Positions 8,154-15,698 of a DNA stretch of 15,698 nt are shown here, in pieces. The notes beneath the pieces were generated by a model that was not told the DNA's origin, did no database searches, and saw only the letters and a list, made by a program, of their open reading frames with translations. The position numbers were made by a program, and so were the translations under genes. The stretch is from Chloroflexota bacterium. GTDB lineage: Bacteria > Chloroflexota > Anaerolineae > B4-G1 > DUEL01. The stretch lies in contig JAGHZG010000002.1 in assembly GCA_017743275.1 (NCBI GenBank), positions 1-15,698 on the forward strand, read 5' to 3'. Every line of letters begins with the position of its first letter. The stretch's first letter is position 1.

Positions 8154-9116
8154 TCAGGTCTCATAGAGCCAGCATTTGACCAGGTGGCCGTCCACCGAGA
8201 AGGTGGGCGGCTCCTCCGCGCAGCGATCAAAGCGGGAGGGGCATCGGTCGGCAAACCGGCAGCCTGCAGGCGGGTTCAGCAAACTCGGCGGCCGACCAGG
8301 GATGAATTCCAGGGTCTGTTTCTCATACAGGCGCGGCACGGCCGCCAACAGTTTCCGGGAATACGGATGGAGCGGTTGCCGGAAAAAGGTGTCCGCTTTG
8401 GAGACCTCTACAATCTGCCCGGCGTACATCACGGCCGCGTGCTCCACCAGGTCCGAAGAGGTCGCGATGTCGTGAGTGATCAGCATATAACTGATAGGCA
8501 TCTCCTGCTTGATCTGCTTGAGGGTGTTCATAATGCTGGCCTGGGTCAGCACGTCCAGCGCAGAGGTGGGCTCATCCAGGATGATCAGACTGGGCATGGT
8601 GATGAGGGCCATCGCGATGGCCACGCGCTGACGCATCCCCCCACTGAGTTCAAAGGGATACCGCTGGAGGAACCCCTCCGGGACGCCCACGTAATCAAAC
8701 ATCTTGCGGGCCATTTCCCAGGCCTCTTCCTTGCTTACCCCCAGATGGAGAATGGCGGGCTCGGCGACCTGGTCCCCTACCCGAAGGACCGGATTCAGGG
8801 CGTTCATCGCGGCCTGGGGGACCATAGAAATCCCCACCCAGCGGACTTCTCGGGCGAAGTTTTCCTCATCCAACTCCATCACATCCCGACCGTCCAGATA
8901 GACTTTCCCGGTGTACCGGTATACGTTGCGCGGCAGCAGACGAAGGATGGCACGTGCCAGCGAACTTTTGCCACACCCCGACTCCCCCAATATGACGATG
9001 GCCTGATTGTGGGGGACCGAGAGGCTCACTTTATCCACTGCCTGCACCACCCCTTTGGTGGTCACAAAATACAGGATCAGGTCTTCCACTCGCAGAACCG
9101 GTTCTCCCTCGTGCAT
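8154..9116 (-). CDS. Peptide-type ABC transporter ATPase, DppD/OppD-like
   Basis: The second ATPase of the importer, expected to pair with the DppF-like subunit as a heterodimer. In 320 residues it has Walker A GESGCGKSS (44-52), Q-loop Gln101 in SMVPQAAMNALNPV (the DppD/OppD type), signature LSGGMRQRV (157-165), Walker B LIILDEP (177-183) and switch His215. The C-terminal extension (HPYSRKLLAAVPRL) has four cysteines at 286, 292, 299 and 315, a likely iron-sulfur site as in DppD. The gene begins 2 nt after the permease C stop codon, with GGGAG about eight bases before the ATG. A 35-nt gap follows before the DppF-like gene. All motifs are intact. Confidence 0.94.
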   Translation of the reverse strand: MHEGEPVLRVEDLILYFVTTKGVVQAVDKVSLSVPHNQAIVILGESGCGKSSLARAILRLLPRNVYRYTGKVYLDGRDVMELDEENFAREVRWVGISMVPQAAMNALNPVLRVGDQVAEPAILHLGVSKEEAWEMARKMFDYVGVPEGFLQRYPFELSGGMRQRVAIAMALITMPSLIILDEPTSALDVLTQASIMNTLKQIKQEMPISYMLITHDIATSSDLVEHAAVMYAGQIVEVSKADTFFRQPLHPYSRKLLAAVPRLYEKQTLEFIPGRPPSLLNPPAGCRFADRCPSRFDRCAEEPPTFSVDGHLVKCWLYET

Positions 9117-9118
9117 CG

Positions 9119-10477
9119 CTACATCTCCCGCAGGCGTGGATTGAAGATTCGGTCCAGCGAAAAGCCCAGCATAGCAAATCCCAGACCGGTAGCCATCAGG
9201 AGCGCCGCCGGCTCCAGGACCCAGTAGTAGAGCGCTTTATACGGCGCGCCGTGGGCCACAGCGTCCTGAATCACCTTCCCCCAGGTGGGCAGTTGCGGGT
9301 CCCCCAGCCCCAGCACCGCCAGGGAGGCCTCCAGGAAGACATAGGAGGGGATCATGGTGACCAGGTTGGGGATCAGCATCGGCACGATCCGAGGGATCAG
9401 ATATCGGAAGATGATGCGCCAGTCGCTGGCGCCGTAGGCCTGCGCCGCTTCCACATAGGGGGACTCCCGAACCTGCATAAAGACGGCCCGATAGGTTTTG
9501 ATTCCACTCCCGAAGATACTCAACAAGATGGTGACTCCCAGGATGACCCAGATGCTGCGGGAGTAGAAGGTCCCCACCATAATCAGGATGGGGAGCAGGG
9601 GGAGCATCATCACTACTTCGGTGATGCGCTGGATCAGGTTATCCACCACCCCGCTGAACCAGACACCGATGGCCGCGATGATCATCGTGGTGATGGTGGT
9701 GCCTGCGGCAGCCAACAGGCCGAAGGAGAGGGCAACAGGAGCACCCCAAAGCAGGGCAATCCTCAGGTCGCGCCGCAGATGGTCGGTGCCCGCGATGCCG
9801 TAGACCTTGCCGTAGACCACCACTTCGGCATCTATCTGGGTCTCCGGGTCAAAGGCGGTGGCCTGAATTTTGACCTGATACGTTCCCTTCAGTGGGCGCG
9901 GGTTCTCCGGGGGATTGGGGGCCACAAAGAGCCCAACCTCTACGGGCACATCTCCGATCTGGCGCCGGATGCGCCGGATCAGTTTGTCGTCCTGATTGAA
10001 GCGAAAACTGCTAGAACCGGACCGTAAGGCCAGATCTGCAATCGCAATTTCCCGCCCATCCGGGGTATACCACGTGATGGAAGCGAAGGGCGACCGCTCC
10101 TGGAAAGCGGTCTCAAAGAAAATGTTGATCTCCCGCGGGAAGTCGTCCGCCCGGTAGTCAAAAGTATAGAGGAGAGTGATGGTCTTTCCATCGCCCAATG
10201 GCGACTCCTGGCGCTCCGCAGCCCCTTTCCGGGAATCCAGCGCGATGGTCTCCGGCAGTTTTTGGGACCGGAAGTAGTTGATCCACGCCGGGGGAACGGT
10301 TCGGGGCAGGTTGCGCCATGTCCCTTCGCCCCCGCGCCAGAGGGTGATCGCTTCCCGATAAGGGATAGTGATGACCGCATAGATAGAGACCAGGACCAGT
10401 AAGAAAACGATGAACAACCCTGCGATCGCCGATGGGTATCGCCGGATTTCCCGAAGAGCATCTTTGATCGTCTGCAT
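9119..10477 (-). CDS. ABC transporter permease, DppC-like, with extracytoplasmic insert
   Basis: A membrane subunit of the importer. TM1 is about 16-38. The canonical DppC entry GTDHLRRDL (230-238) leads into the permease core. The cytoplasmic EAA loop, which docks on the ATPases, is YVEAAQAYGASDWRIIFRYL (341-360). The end (LGFSLDRIFNPRLREM) is typical. At 452 residues it is about 150 longer than usual DppC. The extra sequence lies between TM1 and GTDHL (about 40-229), outside the membrane, and looks beta-rich (TITLLYTFDYRA, ASITWYTPDGREIAIADL, GTYQVKIQATAFD). GAGGT lies seven bases before the ATG; the DppB-like gene ends 13 nt upstream. Confidence 0.9.
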   Translation of the reverse strand: MQTIKDALREIRRYPSAIAGLFIVFLLVLVSIYAVITIPYREAITLWRGGEGTWRNLPRTVPPAWINYFRSQKLPETIALDSRKGAAERQESPLGDGKTITLLYTFDYRADDFPREINIFFETAFQERSPFASITWYTPDGREIAIADLALRSGSSSFRFNQDDKLIRRIRRQIGDVPVEVGLFVAPNPPENPRPLKGTYQVKIQATAFDPETQIDAEVVVYGKVYGIAGTDHLRRDLRIALLWGAPVALSFGLLAAAGTTITTMIIAAIGVWFSGVVDNLIQRITEVVMMLPLLPILIMVGTFYSRSIWVILGVTILLSIFGSGIKTYRAVFMQVRESPYVEAAQAYGASDWRIIFRYLIPRIVPMLIPNLVTMIPSYVFLEASLAVLGLGDPQLPTWGKVIQDAVAHGAPYKALYYWVLEPAALLMATGLGFAMLGFSLDRIFNPRLREM

Positions 10478-10490
10478 ACCCCTTACCTCG

Positions 10491-11612
10491 TCACGCGCTG
10501 ACCCGGACCCGGGGGTCCAGGATGGCGTAGATGATGTCCAGCAAGAAGACGGTGATGGCCAGAAGATAGGCGAAAATCACGGTGGAGCCCACGATCACCG
10601 GCACATCAAACAGACCGACGGCCTGATAAAGGGTCCGCCCCAATCCCGGCCAGTTGAAGACCGTCTCAAAGATGGGAGCACCTGTCCACAAACCGATGAC
10701 CGTCAGCAGGAAGTTGGTCACAATAGTAGGAAGCGTGGGCCGCAGGATGTAGCGCCGCTCAATCGTCCGCCCGCTCAGCCCCTTCGCCTTTGCCAGTTCC
10801 ACGTAGTCCTCACTGGAGTAGATCAGGAAGAAAGTGCGCCAACTGTAGACGCTGAGGAAGATGGCACTGAGGGTCAGGGCCATGATGGGGAGGATCATGT
10901 GTTTGGCCACGCTCAGGGCGTAGAGGAGCGGCGTCTGCGGGGGCGGAGCATCCACCAGGTCGCCGAAGGGGAGAATCCGCAGCCAGCCCGCGAAAATCAG
11001 GATCAGGAAGAGGCCGTAAAACCACCCCGGAGCCGAGGAGGTGGGCGAAAGGACCACAAATAGCCGATCCCAGAGACTCCCGTATTGGCGGGAGAGCATC
11101 AGGGCAATGAAGAGGCTCAGGAAGAACAGGAACAGGTTCTCTGTCCCGAACAACAGAAGGGTTGCCGGTAACCGTTCCAGCAGAATCAACCTGACCTGCC
11201 GGGACCCGGAGTTGCTGTTCATTAATTGAGCAAATCCCAGGCGCAGGGTGAGGGCGTTCTCCAGAAAGCGGAAACTCCGGATCAGGAAAGGTTGATCCAG
11301 TCCCAGCCGCTTCTCCTCCAGGCGGACTCTTTCCTCAATCAGTTGCCGCTTCGCATCGGCGCTCAGGCTTCGGTAGGCCGGGTCGTTTATCACCTGAATT
11401 GCGATGTTCTCCCGGATTTCCCCTTTGCGAATCTGATCCACATAGCCGCCCATATTGGCGATCATAACGGTCAAATAGACCCCGATGACCACGGTAATAA
11501 AAATAGTGACTCCCCGCACCAGGGTGTACCGGAGAAGGCGGGCGAATGTGCTCTGCAGAAAGGATACGCTCCGTACTCTTTTTCGCGGTATTGCCAATGC
11601 CTGCTCAGACAT
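10491..11612 (-). CDS. ABC transporter permease, DppB-like
   Basis: Partner permease of the DppC-like subunit. TM1 is about 32-53. Family landmarks follow: GLDQPFLIRSFRFLENAL (104-121), LLERLPATLLLFG (144-156), an EAA loop YVELAKAKGLSGRTIERRYI (270-289) ending RPTLPTIV, FETVFNWPGLGRTLYQAV and the terminal DIIYAILDPRVR (359-370). The product has 373 residues, about 40-60 more than usual. The extra part (about 55-103) is a charged, probably helical segment directly after TM1, where most DppB proteins have a short loop with GDP; that GDP motif is absent. Start ATG 11612 has GAGGG seven bases upstream. It is separated from the binding-protein gene by a terminator and a second hairpin. Confidence 0.92.
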   Translation of the reverse strand: MSEQALAIPRKRVRSVSFLQSTFARLLRYTLVRGVTIFITVVIGVYLTVMIANMGGYVDQIRKGEIRENIAIQVINDPAYRSLSADAKRQLIEERVRLEEKRLGLDQPFLIRSFRFLENALTLRLGFAQLMNSNSGSRQVRLILLERLPATLLLFGTENLFLFFLSLFIALMLSRQYGSLWDRLFVVLSPTSSAPGWFYGLFLILIFAGWLRILPFGDLVDAPPPQTPLLYALSVAKHMILPIMALTLSAIFLSVYSWRTFFLIYSSEDYVELAKAKGLSGRTIERRYILRPTLPTIVTNFLLTVIGLWTGAPIFETVFNWPGLGRTLYQAVGLFDVPVIVGSTVIFAYLLAITVFLLDIIYAILDPRVRVSA

Positions 11613-11632
11613 CCTGTTTCCCTCTCTTGCAG

Positions 11633-11660
11633 GCAGGACAACTGCTCGCAGTTGCCCTGC
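11633..11660 (-). other. Hairpin between operon terminator and permease B
   Basis: GCAGG (11633-11637) and CAACTGC (11639-11645) pair with GCAGTTG (11648-11654) and CCTGC (11656-11660) around a 2-nt gap and one internal mismatch. It lies about 20 nt before the permease ATG, downstream of the attenuating terminator, and lacks a following T-run. It could protect the 5' end of a processed downstream mRNA. Confidence 0.5.
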
Positions 11661-11671
11661 AGTTTAAAGAA

Positions 11672-11719
11672 AAGCCCGACGGGGACGCAGGGCTGTCCCT
11701 GGATGGCCCCGTCGGGCTT
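11672..11719 (-). terminator. Terminator/attenuator after the binding-protein gene
   Basis: AAGCCCGACGGGG (11672-11684) pairs perfectly with CCCCGTCGGGCTT (11707-11719). The loop holds a second small hairpin (CAGGG/CCCTG, 11688-11701). On the minus strand it is followed by TTTCTTTAAA. It lies about 30 nt after the binding-protein stop and before permease B, so partial termination would keep the binding protein more abundant than the membrane subunits. Confidence 0.85.
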
Positions 11720-11749
11720 GCTTCCCGATGCGGTCAGCCCCAGGTCAAA

Positions 11750-14284
11750 CTACGGCGCGACCACAACGAACTCCAGGGTGCCATAGGCCGGGATGCTGAC
11801 CACCTTGGAGGCCACCGCCACCTCCAGTTTCGCCGCACCCGCGGGGAACTTGGAGGTGACATCGCCGGAGAGGACCACCTGATACTGGCCCTCCGCGACC
11901 ATCGCGGCATCGCCCTTGGCCAGGAGGTTGCCCTGGCTGTCAAAGATCAGGTAGACGACACTGGCGATCTCGTCCGACGGGTACGGTTCCTCTTCAAAGG
12001 TGACGTACACGTCGTACTTGGCCTCCTGACCCTTGGTTACCTGGCTGGGGCCCTCCAACTCCACGACTGCCACCTTCGGCACGCCGAAGCCGGCCCACTT
12101 CTCCGCCGGGTCGGGGTAGGCTTCGTTGCGCTTCAGCAGCACCGTCCTGGCCGTGGGGTCCACCAGAGCCAGGTAGAAGGGCCCGGTGTTGACCCAGAAG
12201 TGCTTGTACTGGTCGTACCACTTGGCCAGGTTGGCGTAGCGGGCCGCCGCCTCATCGGCGCTCACGAACTGACCCAGGGTGGGCGCGTAGGGGATGAACT
12301 TCTCCGCCGCCGCCTGATCCAGGTACTTCTTGAGAATGTCCAGGCTCGGCCCGGCGACGTAGGACATGTACTCCACCTCCAGGGCAGTCGCTTTGGCGCT
12401 GGTGAAGGCCAGTTCCTTATTGGCCTCCGCCAGGTAGCCCAGCGCCACGCTGTGCCAGGGCGCCTGGCCCTGGTCGTAGTACGGCCACCAGCACACCGCA
12501 TTGGTGACGTTGTTCTCGGCATCCAGGTAGAACAGGTCTTCGTAGGTCTCAATCACCAGCGGGTCCGTGGACACGATACGGACGCCCTTGAAGTGGGCCA
12601 GGAAGCTGTCCAGGATCGATTTCGCAGCCTCGTCAAAGATGGGGCTCTCCTCCTTGCCGCGGTCAAAGGTCATGATCATCGTCATGAGGAAGTCCCCCAG
12701 GCTCAGCGGGCTGCCGTCGTGCCACCTGACCTTCTGGAAGAGGTCGGCCGGGTAATACACCGTCACCTTGACGTTGGCGGTGGTCCCTTCGGGGAACTTC
12801 TCGCCCACAGTGATGAAGCGCTGGTTGGCCGCATCCCAGTCTGCCCAGGCGTCCTCAGGCACCTTGATTTCCGGAGCGAACTGGAGGCTGACCCAGTCCA
12901 GCGTCTTCCCCACGGGCAGGCCCTCCTTCACCACCACCTCGGCCTTCTCAATGCGGTTGGGCAGGAGCAGGCCGGTATAGGGGTCGGAGACGACGGCGTA
13001 TTCGCCGAGGCCCCGCTGGACATCCACGTCGTAGACCCAGTTGGAGCCGCCGATGGGGTTCCAGGGCTCAATCAGCACATCCGGCTGGCCCCAGCGGACC
13101 CGACCGCCCACCTGGTCCTTCCAGCGCATTGTCATCGCCCACAACTGGGAGCCCTCCACACCGCCCGCCAGGTCGGCCGCCACCTCCAACTTCGCCAGCC
13201 GCGGCGTGAAGGAGAACTGGTCCACCAGCCAGACCCGCACCGAGTCCTGCATGGCCAGTTCCAGCGCCTTCCGGAAAAGCTCATCCCGCTCCGCCAGGGA
13301 CTTAAAGTCGCGATTGGCCAGCCGCTCCGCGATGTTGAAGAACTCCTCGGTGGGGGTGTAGGCCTGCCAGAGGGGTGAGCCCATACCCAGTTTGGTGTAG
13401 AAGTAAGCGAAGTTGTCCCCCGCATCCCGCTCTACAGCAGTGGTGATCCAGCCACCGGTATAGAGGTGCCACAGGCCCTCCGCCGGGTCGGAGCGGATCC
13501 AGATGGGGGCAGCCTCCGTCCGGGTCTTGTACTGGCGGTCCACGACGAAGCCCATCTCCTCCAATTGGTTGGAGACGTAGTCGCCGATGATTTTCCGCTC
13601 ATCTTCCACCCGGATGACGAACACCAGGGTAATGGTCTTCCCCTTGTAGGCCCACTTCCCGTCGGGCCCCAGTTCAGCGCCCAGTTCAATCATCCGCTGG
13701 GAGATGACCTCCTTGGCCCGGTCCAGGTTGTAGGCGTACTTGGCCTCCAGGGCCCGCACGACGTCAATGTACCGGGCGTAGTCCGGGAAAGCGGAGACTA
13801 TGGGCAGAAGTTTGGTCGCCCCCAGGCCGCCGAAGATTTCCTGGACGATGTAGTTGCGGTCCACCGCCCAGTTCATGGCCTCCCGGATCTGGGGGTCGCC
13901 GAAGGGGTTGAGGCGCCCATCCTTGAACTCCAGGACCGGGTTGAAGGTGATTTCGTTATAGGACCCAAAGGCCATAGAGTAGGTCAGGTCCGGGTTGGCC
14001 TTCACCCTGGCGAAGTTCTCCGGGCCGCCGATCCCGTGGCCGTAGATGTCAATGTCTCCACCCTCCAGCCGGGGCAGCGCGTTCTCGTCACCGCCAATGC
14101 CCATAAAGACAACCTCATCCAGCCAGGCGCCGAAGCGGGGGACCGGCGTGGGCGTCGGCGGCACCGGGGTCGGCGCCTCTGTCGGCTTGGGCGGCGGGGT
14201 CGTGGGCGTCGCGGCCGGCCGGCAGGCCGTCATCAGCAGCCCCACGACCAGCAGCAACGTCAGGGCTAACAGTCCGCGTTTCAT
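11750..14284 (-). CDS. Peptide-type substrate-binding lipoprotein, circularly permuted order
   Basis: Extracellular solute-binding protein (family 5) that captures substrate for the adjacent permeases. It has a lipoprotein signal (LLMTAC, Cys21) and a Pro/Thr linker (22-49). Normally late motifs come first: LDEVVFMGIGGDENAL (55-70), GGDIDIYG, NPFGDPQIREAMNWAVDRNY (126-145), YNLDRAKEVI (185-194). Normally early motifs come later: EPWNPIGGSNWVYD (406-419), YTGLLLPNRIEKAEV (436-450), VRWHDGSPLSLGDF (519-532), and NTGPFYLALVDP with LLKRNEAYPDP (699-726). A beta-rich domain ends the protein (about 735-844). Length is 844 residues against about 550 usually. AGGAGG lies seven bases before the ATG. 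It is the first gene of the operon, followed by an attenuating terminator. Family assignment is firm, substrate unknown. Confidence 0.9.
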   Translation of the reverse strand: MKRGLLALTLLLVVGLLMTACRPAATPTTPPPKPTEAPTPVPPTPTPVPRFGAWLDEVVFMGIGGDENALPRLEGGDIDIYGHGIGGPENFARVKANPDLTYSMAFGSYNEITFNPVLEFKDGRLNPFGDPQIREAMNWAVDRNYIVQEIFGGLGATKLLPIVSAFPDYARYIDVVRALEAKYAYNLDRAKEVISQRMIELGAELGPDGKWAYKGKTITLVFVIRVEDERKIIGDYVSNQLEEMGFVVDRQYKTRTEAAPIWIRSDPAEGLWHLYTGGWITTAVERDAGDNFAYFYTKLGMGSPLWQAYTPTEEFFNIAERLANRDFKSLAERDELFRKALELAMQDSVRVWLVDQFSFTPRLAKLEVAADLAGGVEGSQLWAMTMRWKDQVGGRVRWGQPDVLIEPWNPIGGSNWVYDVDVQRGLGEYAVVSDPYTGLLLPNRIEKAEVVVKEGLPVGKTLDWVSLQFAPEIKVPEDAWADWDAANQRFITVGEKFPEGTTANVKVTVYYPADLFQKVRWHDGSPLSLGDFLMTMIMTFDRGKEESPIFDEAAKSILDSFLAHFKGVRIVSTDPLVIETYEDLFYLDAENNVTNAVCWWPYYDQGQAPWHSVALGYLAEANKELAFTSAKATALEVEYMSYVAGPSLDILKKYLDQAAAEKFIPYAPTLGQFVSADEAAARYANLAKWYDQYKHFWVNTGPFYLALVDPTARTVLLKRNEAYPDPAEKWAGFGVPKVAVVELEGPSQVTKGQEAKYDVYVTFEEEPYPSDEIASVVYLIFDSQGNLLAKGDAAMVAEGQYQVVLSGDVTSKFPAGAAKLEVAVASKVVSIPAYGTLEFVVVAP

Positions 14285-14330
14285 GGTTTCTCCTCCTGAG
14301 TTGGTAGATTGGGAACTGGTAAATTGATAT

Positions 14331-14380
14331 TCAGGCAGCCGAACGCACTTTACTCCTCCTCCCAGGCATCACCTCCTTTC
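14331..14380 (-). promoter_or_regulatory. Orphan strong Shine-Dalgarno and possible 12-codon leader ORF
   Basis: On the minus strand GAAAGGAGGTGAT (14368-14380) matches the complement of the usual 16S rRNA 3' end over 13 nt, but no annotated gene starts there. An overlapping ATG (14367-14369) opens a 12-codon frame, MPGRRSKVRSAA, ending at TGA 14331-14333; its spacing from GGAGG is only 2 nt. The site is in the leader of the binding-protein mRNA, about 85 nt before its own ribosome-binding site. It may be a ribosome standby site, a leader peptide, or a relic. Confidence 0.4.
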
Positions 14381-14410
14381 GCAAAGAGAGAGATGGATAC
14401 ACTCCATGAA

Positions 14411-14441
14411 ATAATACGGTTTGTGGGCCGAAAAGGTTCAA
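14411..14441 (-). promoter_or_regulatory. Possible promoter of the ABC transporter operon
   Basis: On the minus strand a -10-like TATTAT (14411-14416) follows a -35-like TTGAAC (14436-14441). The spacer is 19 nt, longer than ideal, so confidence is modest. It would give a leader of about 120 nt. The -35 box directly abuts the heptanucleotide array that begins at 14444. Confidence 0.4.
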
Positions 14442-14443
14442 AT

Positions 14444-14569
14444 CGCGTATCGCGTATCGCGTATCGCATATCGCTTATCGCGTATCGCGTATCGCATATC
14501 GCTTATCGCGTATCGCGTATCGCCGATCGCTTATCGCGTATCGCGTATCGCGTATCGCGTATCGCTTAT
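14444..14569. repeat. Heptanucleotide tandem array, 18 units of CGCGTAT and variants
   Basis: Eighteen uninterrupted 7-bp units fill 126 bp. Most are CGCGTAT; variants are CGCATAT (units 4, 8), CGCTTAT (units 5, 9, 13, 18) and CGCCGAT (unit 12). The variants give a partial higher-order period of four units (28 bp). On the minus strand the array encodes the last residues of the elp3 frame (repeating RYAIRDK/T) and its stop codon. A 7-bp unit means slippage changes the reading frame. Confidence 0.95.
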
Positions 14570-15698
14570 CGTCTGTGGTCTGTCGTCCGTCGTCGGTGGT
14601 CTGTGGTCTGTTGTCCGTCGTCAGTGGTCGGACCATGTATGTCCCCTCCCGGCGGAAGCCGCGCGCCCGGTAGTAGGGGCGGGTGCCCACGGCGGCGATG
14701 ACGGCCAGACGTCGGTAACCGGCCCGGCGGGCCATCTCCGCCGCCGTCTCCAGGAGACGGGTGCCCAGCCCGCCGTGCTGGGCCCGCCCGTCCCGCCGAT
14801 GCCCCAATTCTACAACAGGTCCGTAGATATGCAACTCCCGCACCACCGCACTCCCCCGCAGTTCCTCCATCTCCGGCTCCACCTGGGGGAAGGAGAGGCG
14901 CAGGAAGCCCGCCAGATACCCGTCCGGGGTCTCGCCCGCCAGGAAGTGCTCCACGGTGGCGTCGGTCTCGTAGGTGGTGACGGTGACCGTCAGGGCGGCC
15001 GGGTCCACCGGCCGGCCGCGCACTTCCCGACAGCGGATGCACCGGCAGCGCAGGCCCTGGCGCGCCATGGCCTCCCGCACCACTTCCCGCAGGTTGGATC
15101 GGGTCACCCCGGCCACGATGTCCGGCGCGGGGATGTCCCGCATCAGGCGGTTGAGCCGGACGTAGGGGGGGATGAGCGCTTTGCAGGCCACCAGCAACCG
15201 GACCAGCGTCTCCTCGTCGTAGGGCTGGTACTTCCCCTCCCGCCAGAGGTCGTAGAGGCCGGTCCCTTCCAGGAGCAGGCAGGGGTAGATTTTCAGTTCG
15301 TCGGGCCGGAGGGCCGGGTCGTCCCAGAGCCGCCGGAAGTCCTCCAGGTCCCGCTCCGGCGTGGAGCCGTAGAGGTTGGGCATCCAGTGCAGGACAATTT
15401 TGAAGCCCGCCAGGCGCAATCGCCGGACGGCGGCGCGGGTCTCGGCGACGGTGTGACCGCGCCGGTTGAGAGCCAGGATTTCGTCGTCCAGGCTCTGGAC
15501 GCCCAGTTGGACCTTCGTCACTCCCAGGTAGCGCAACCAGCGGACCTCCCCGGGGGTGATGCAGTCGGGCCGGGTCTCCACCACCAGCCCGACGTTGCGG
15601 TGGGGCGCGGTCTCGTTGAGAGTCTGGGCCTCCGGGAGGGTGGACGACTCCCGTTCGTTCAGCGCGTCCAGGCAGCGGCGGACGAACCACTCCTGATA
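14475..15698 (-). CDS. elp3: Elp3-type tRNA uridine-34 modification enzyme (N-terminus outside window)
   Basis: Elp3 joins a radical-SAM domain to a GNAT acetyltransferase and starts cm5U34 modification in tRNA anticodons, using acetyl-CoA. The frame is open to the window edge at 15698, so the N-terminal radical-SAM CxxxCxxC region is missing; 407 residues are visible. Visible landmarks: EAQTLNE and VGLVVETRPDCIT, LGVTKVQLGVQSLDDEIL, HWMPNLYGSTPERDLEDF, LKIYPCLLLEGTGLYDLW, the zinc-site RCRCIRCREV (Cys218, 220, 223 of the visible part), and the acetyl-CoA motif AQHGGLGTRLL with GTRPYYRARGFRREGTYMV. The natural end would be near MVRPL; about 48 further residues (TTDNRPQTTDDGRQ, then RYAIRD repeats) are encoded by the tandem arrays. 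A GTG at 15584 is internal, not the start. Confidence 0.93.
   Translation of the reverse strand, partial: YQEWFVRRCLDALNERESSTLPEAQTLNETAPHRNVGLVVETRPDCITPGEVRWLRYLGVTKVQLGVQSLDDEILALNRRGHTVAETRAAVRRLRLAGFKIVLHWMPNLYGSTPERDLEDFRRLWDDPALRPDELKIYPCLLLEGTGLYDLWREGKYQPYDEETLVRLLVACKALIPPYVRLNRLMRDIPAPDIVAGVTRSNLREVVREAMARQGLRCRCIRCREVRGRPVDPAALTVTVTTYETDATVEHFLAGETPDGYLAGFLRLSFPQVEPEMEELRGSAVVRELHIYGPVVELGHRRDGRAQHGGLGTRLLETAAEMARRAGYRRLAVIAAVGTRPYYRARGFRREGTYMVRPLTTDNRPQTTDDGRQTTDDKRYAIRDTRYAISDRRYAIRDKRYAIRDTR
14571..14626. repeat. 28-bp tandem repeat, two copies, in the elp3 3' end
   Basis: 14571-14598 and 14599-14626 are direct copies differing at two positions. Each is built of GTCTGTGGTCTGT and CCGTCGTC blocks. 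It abuts the heptanucleotide array and is translated on the minus strand as the TTDNRPQTTDDGRQTTDD tail of Elp3. A 15-nt piece (TCTGTCGTCCGTCGT) recurs inverted at about 4422-4436. Confidence 0.85.

Overview
The window looks like a GC-rich bacterial chromosome segment, most likely from Chloroflexota (Anaerolineae or a related thermophilic class). That placement is inference. It rests on a stand-alone bacterial Elp3, a large lipoprotein peptide-binding protein with a Pro/Thr linker, a DppB without the usual GDP motif, and many GC-rich intergenic hairpins and decayed simple repeats. No rRNA, tRNA, CRISPR array, phage gene or transposase gene was seen.

Layout. (1) 1-110: two GC-rich inverted repeats; about 110-230 holds no gene I can support. 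(2) 232-3908, all minus strand: a kimA-type potassium permease broken by a 14-nt deletion, a bactofilin, then the conserved infC-rpmI-rplT translation operon. That operon has its own consensus promoter inside the end of the bactofilin gene, an AUC start codon on infC, and a terminator after rplT. (3) 3909-4461: a divergent intergenic region with a MITE-like inverted-repeat element, a long AT/GC hairpin and two outward promoters. (4) 4462-6597, plus strand: a 711-residue iron-sulfur flavoprotein of the HcnB / sarcosine oxidase alpha type. It combines [2Fe-2S], FAD/NAD, two [4Fe-4S] and BFD domains, and its usual partner oxidase is not beside it. (5) 6598-6898: a convergent intergenic region with two strong terminators, a possible three-way-junction RNA and a REP-like hairpin. 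(6) 6899-14441, minus strand: a complete peptide/nickel-type ABC transporter operon. The order of transcription is binding protein, terminator/attenuator, permease B, permease C, ATPase D, ATPase F, small two-helix membrane protein. (7) 14444-14626: a heptanucleotide array and a 28-bp tandem repeat. (8) 14475-15698, minus strand: elp3, cut by the window edge at its N-terminus; its 3' end runs into the repeat arrays.

The most unusual content is the ABC transporter. Its binding protein carries the family's sequence landmarks in circularly permuted order: the C-terminal half comes first, the N-terminal half second, then an extra beta-rich domain. The DppC-type permease has about 140 extra extracytoplasmic residues, the DppB-type permease has a charged helical insert in place of the GDP motif, and a small membrane protein is translationally coupled (ATGA) to the last ATPase. 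Together these suggest a structurally divergent branch of peptide-type importers. All family assignments come from reading motifs by eye; no database search was run.
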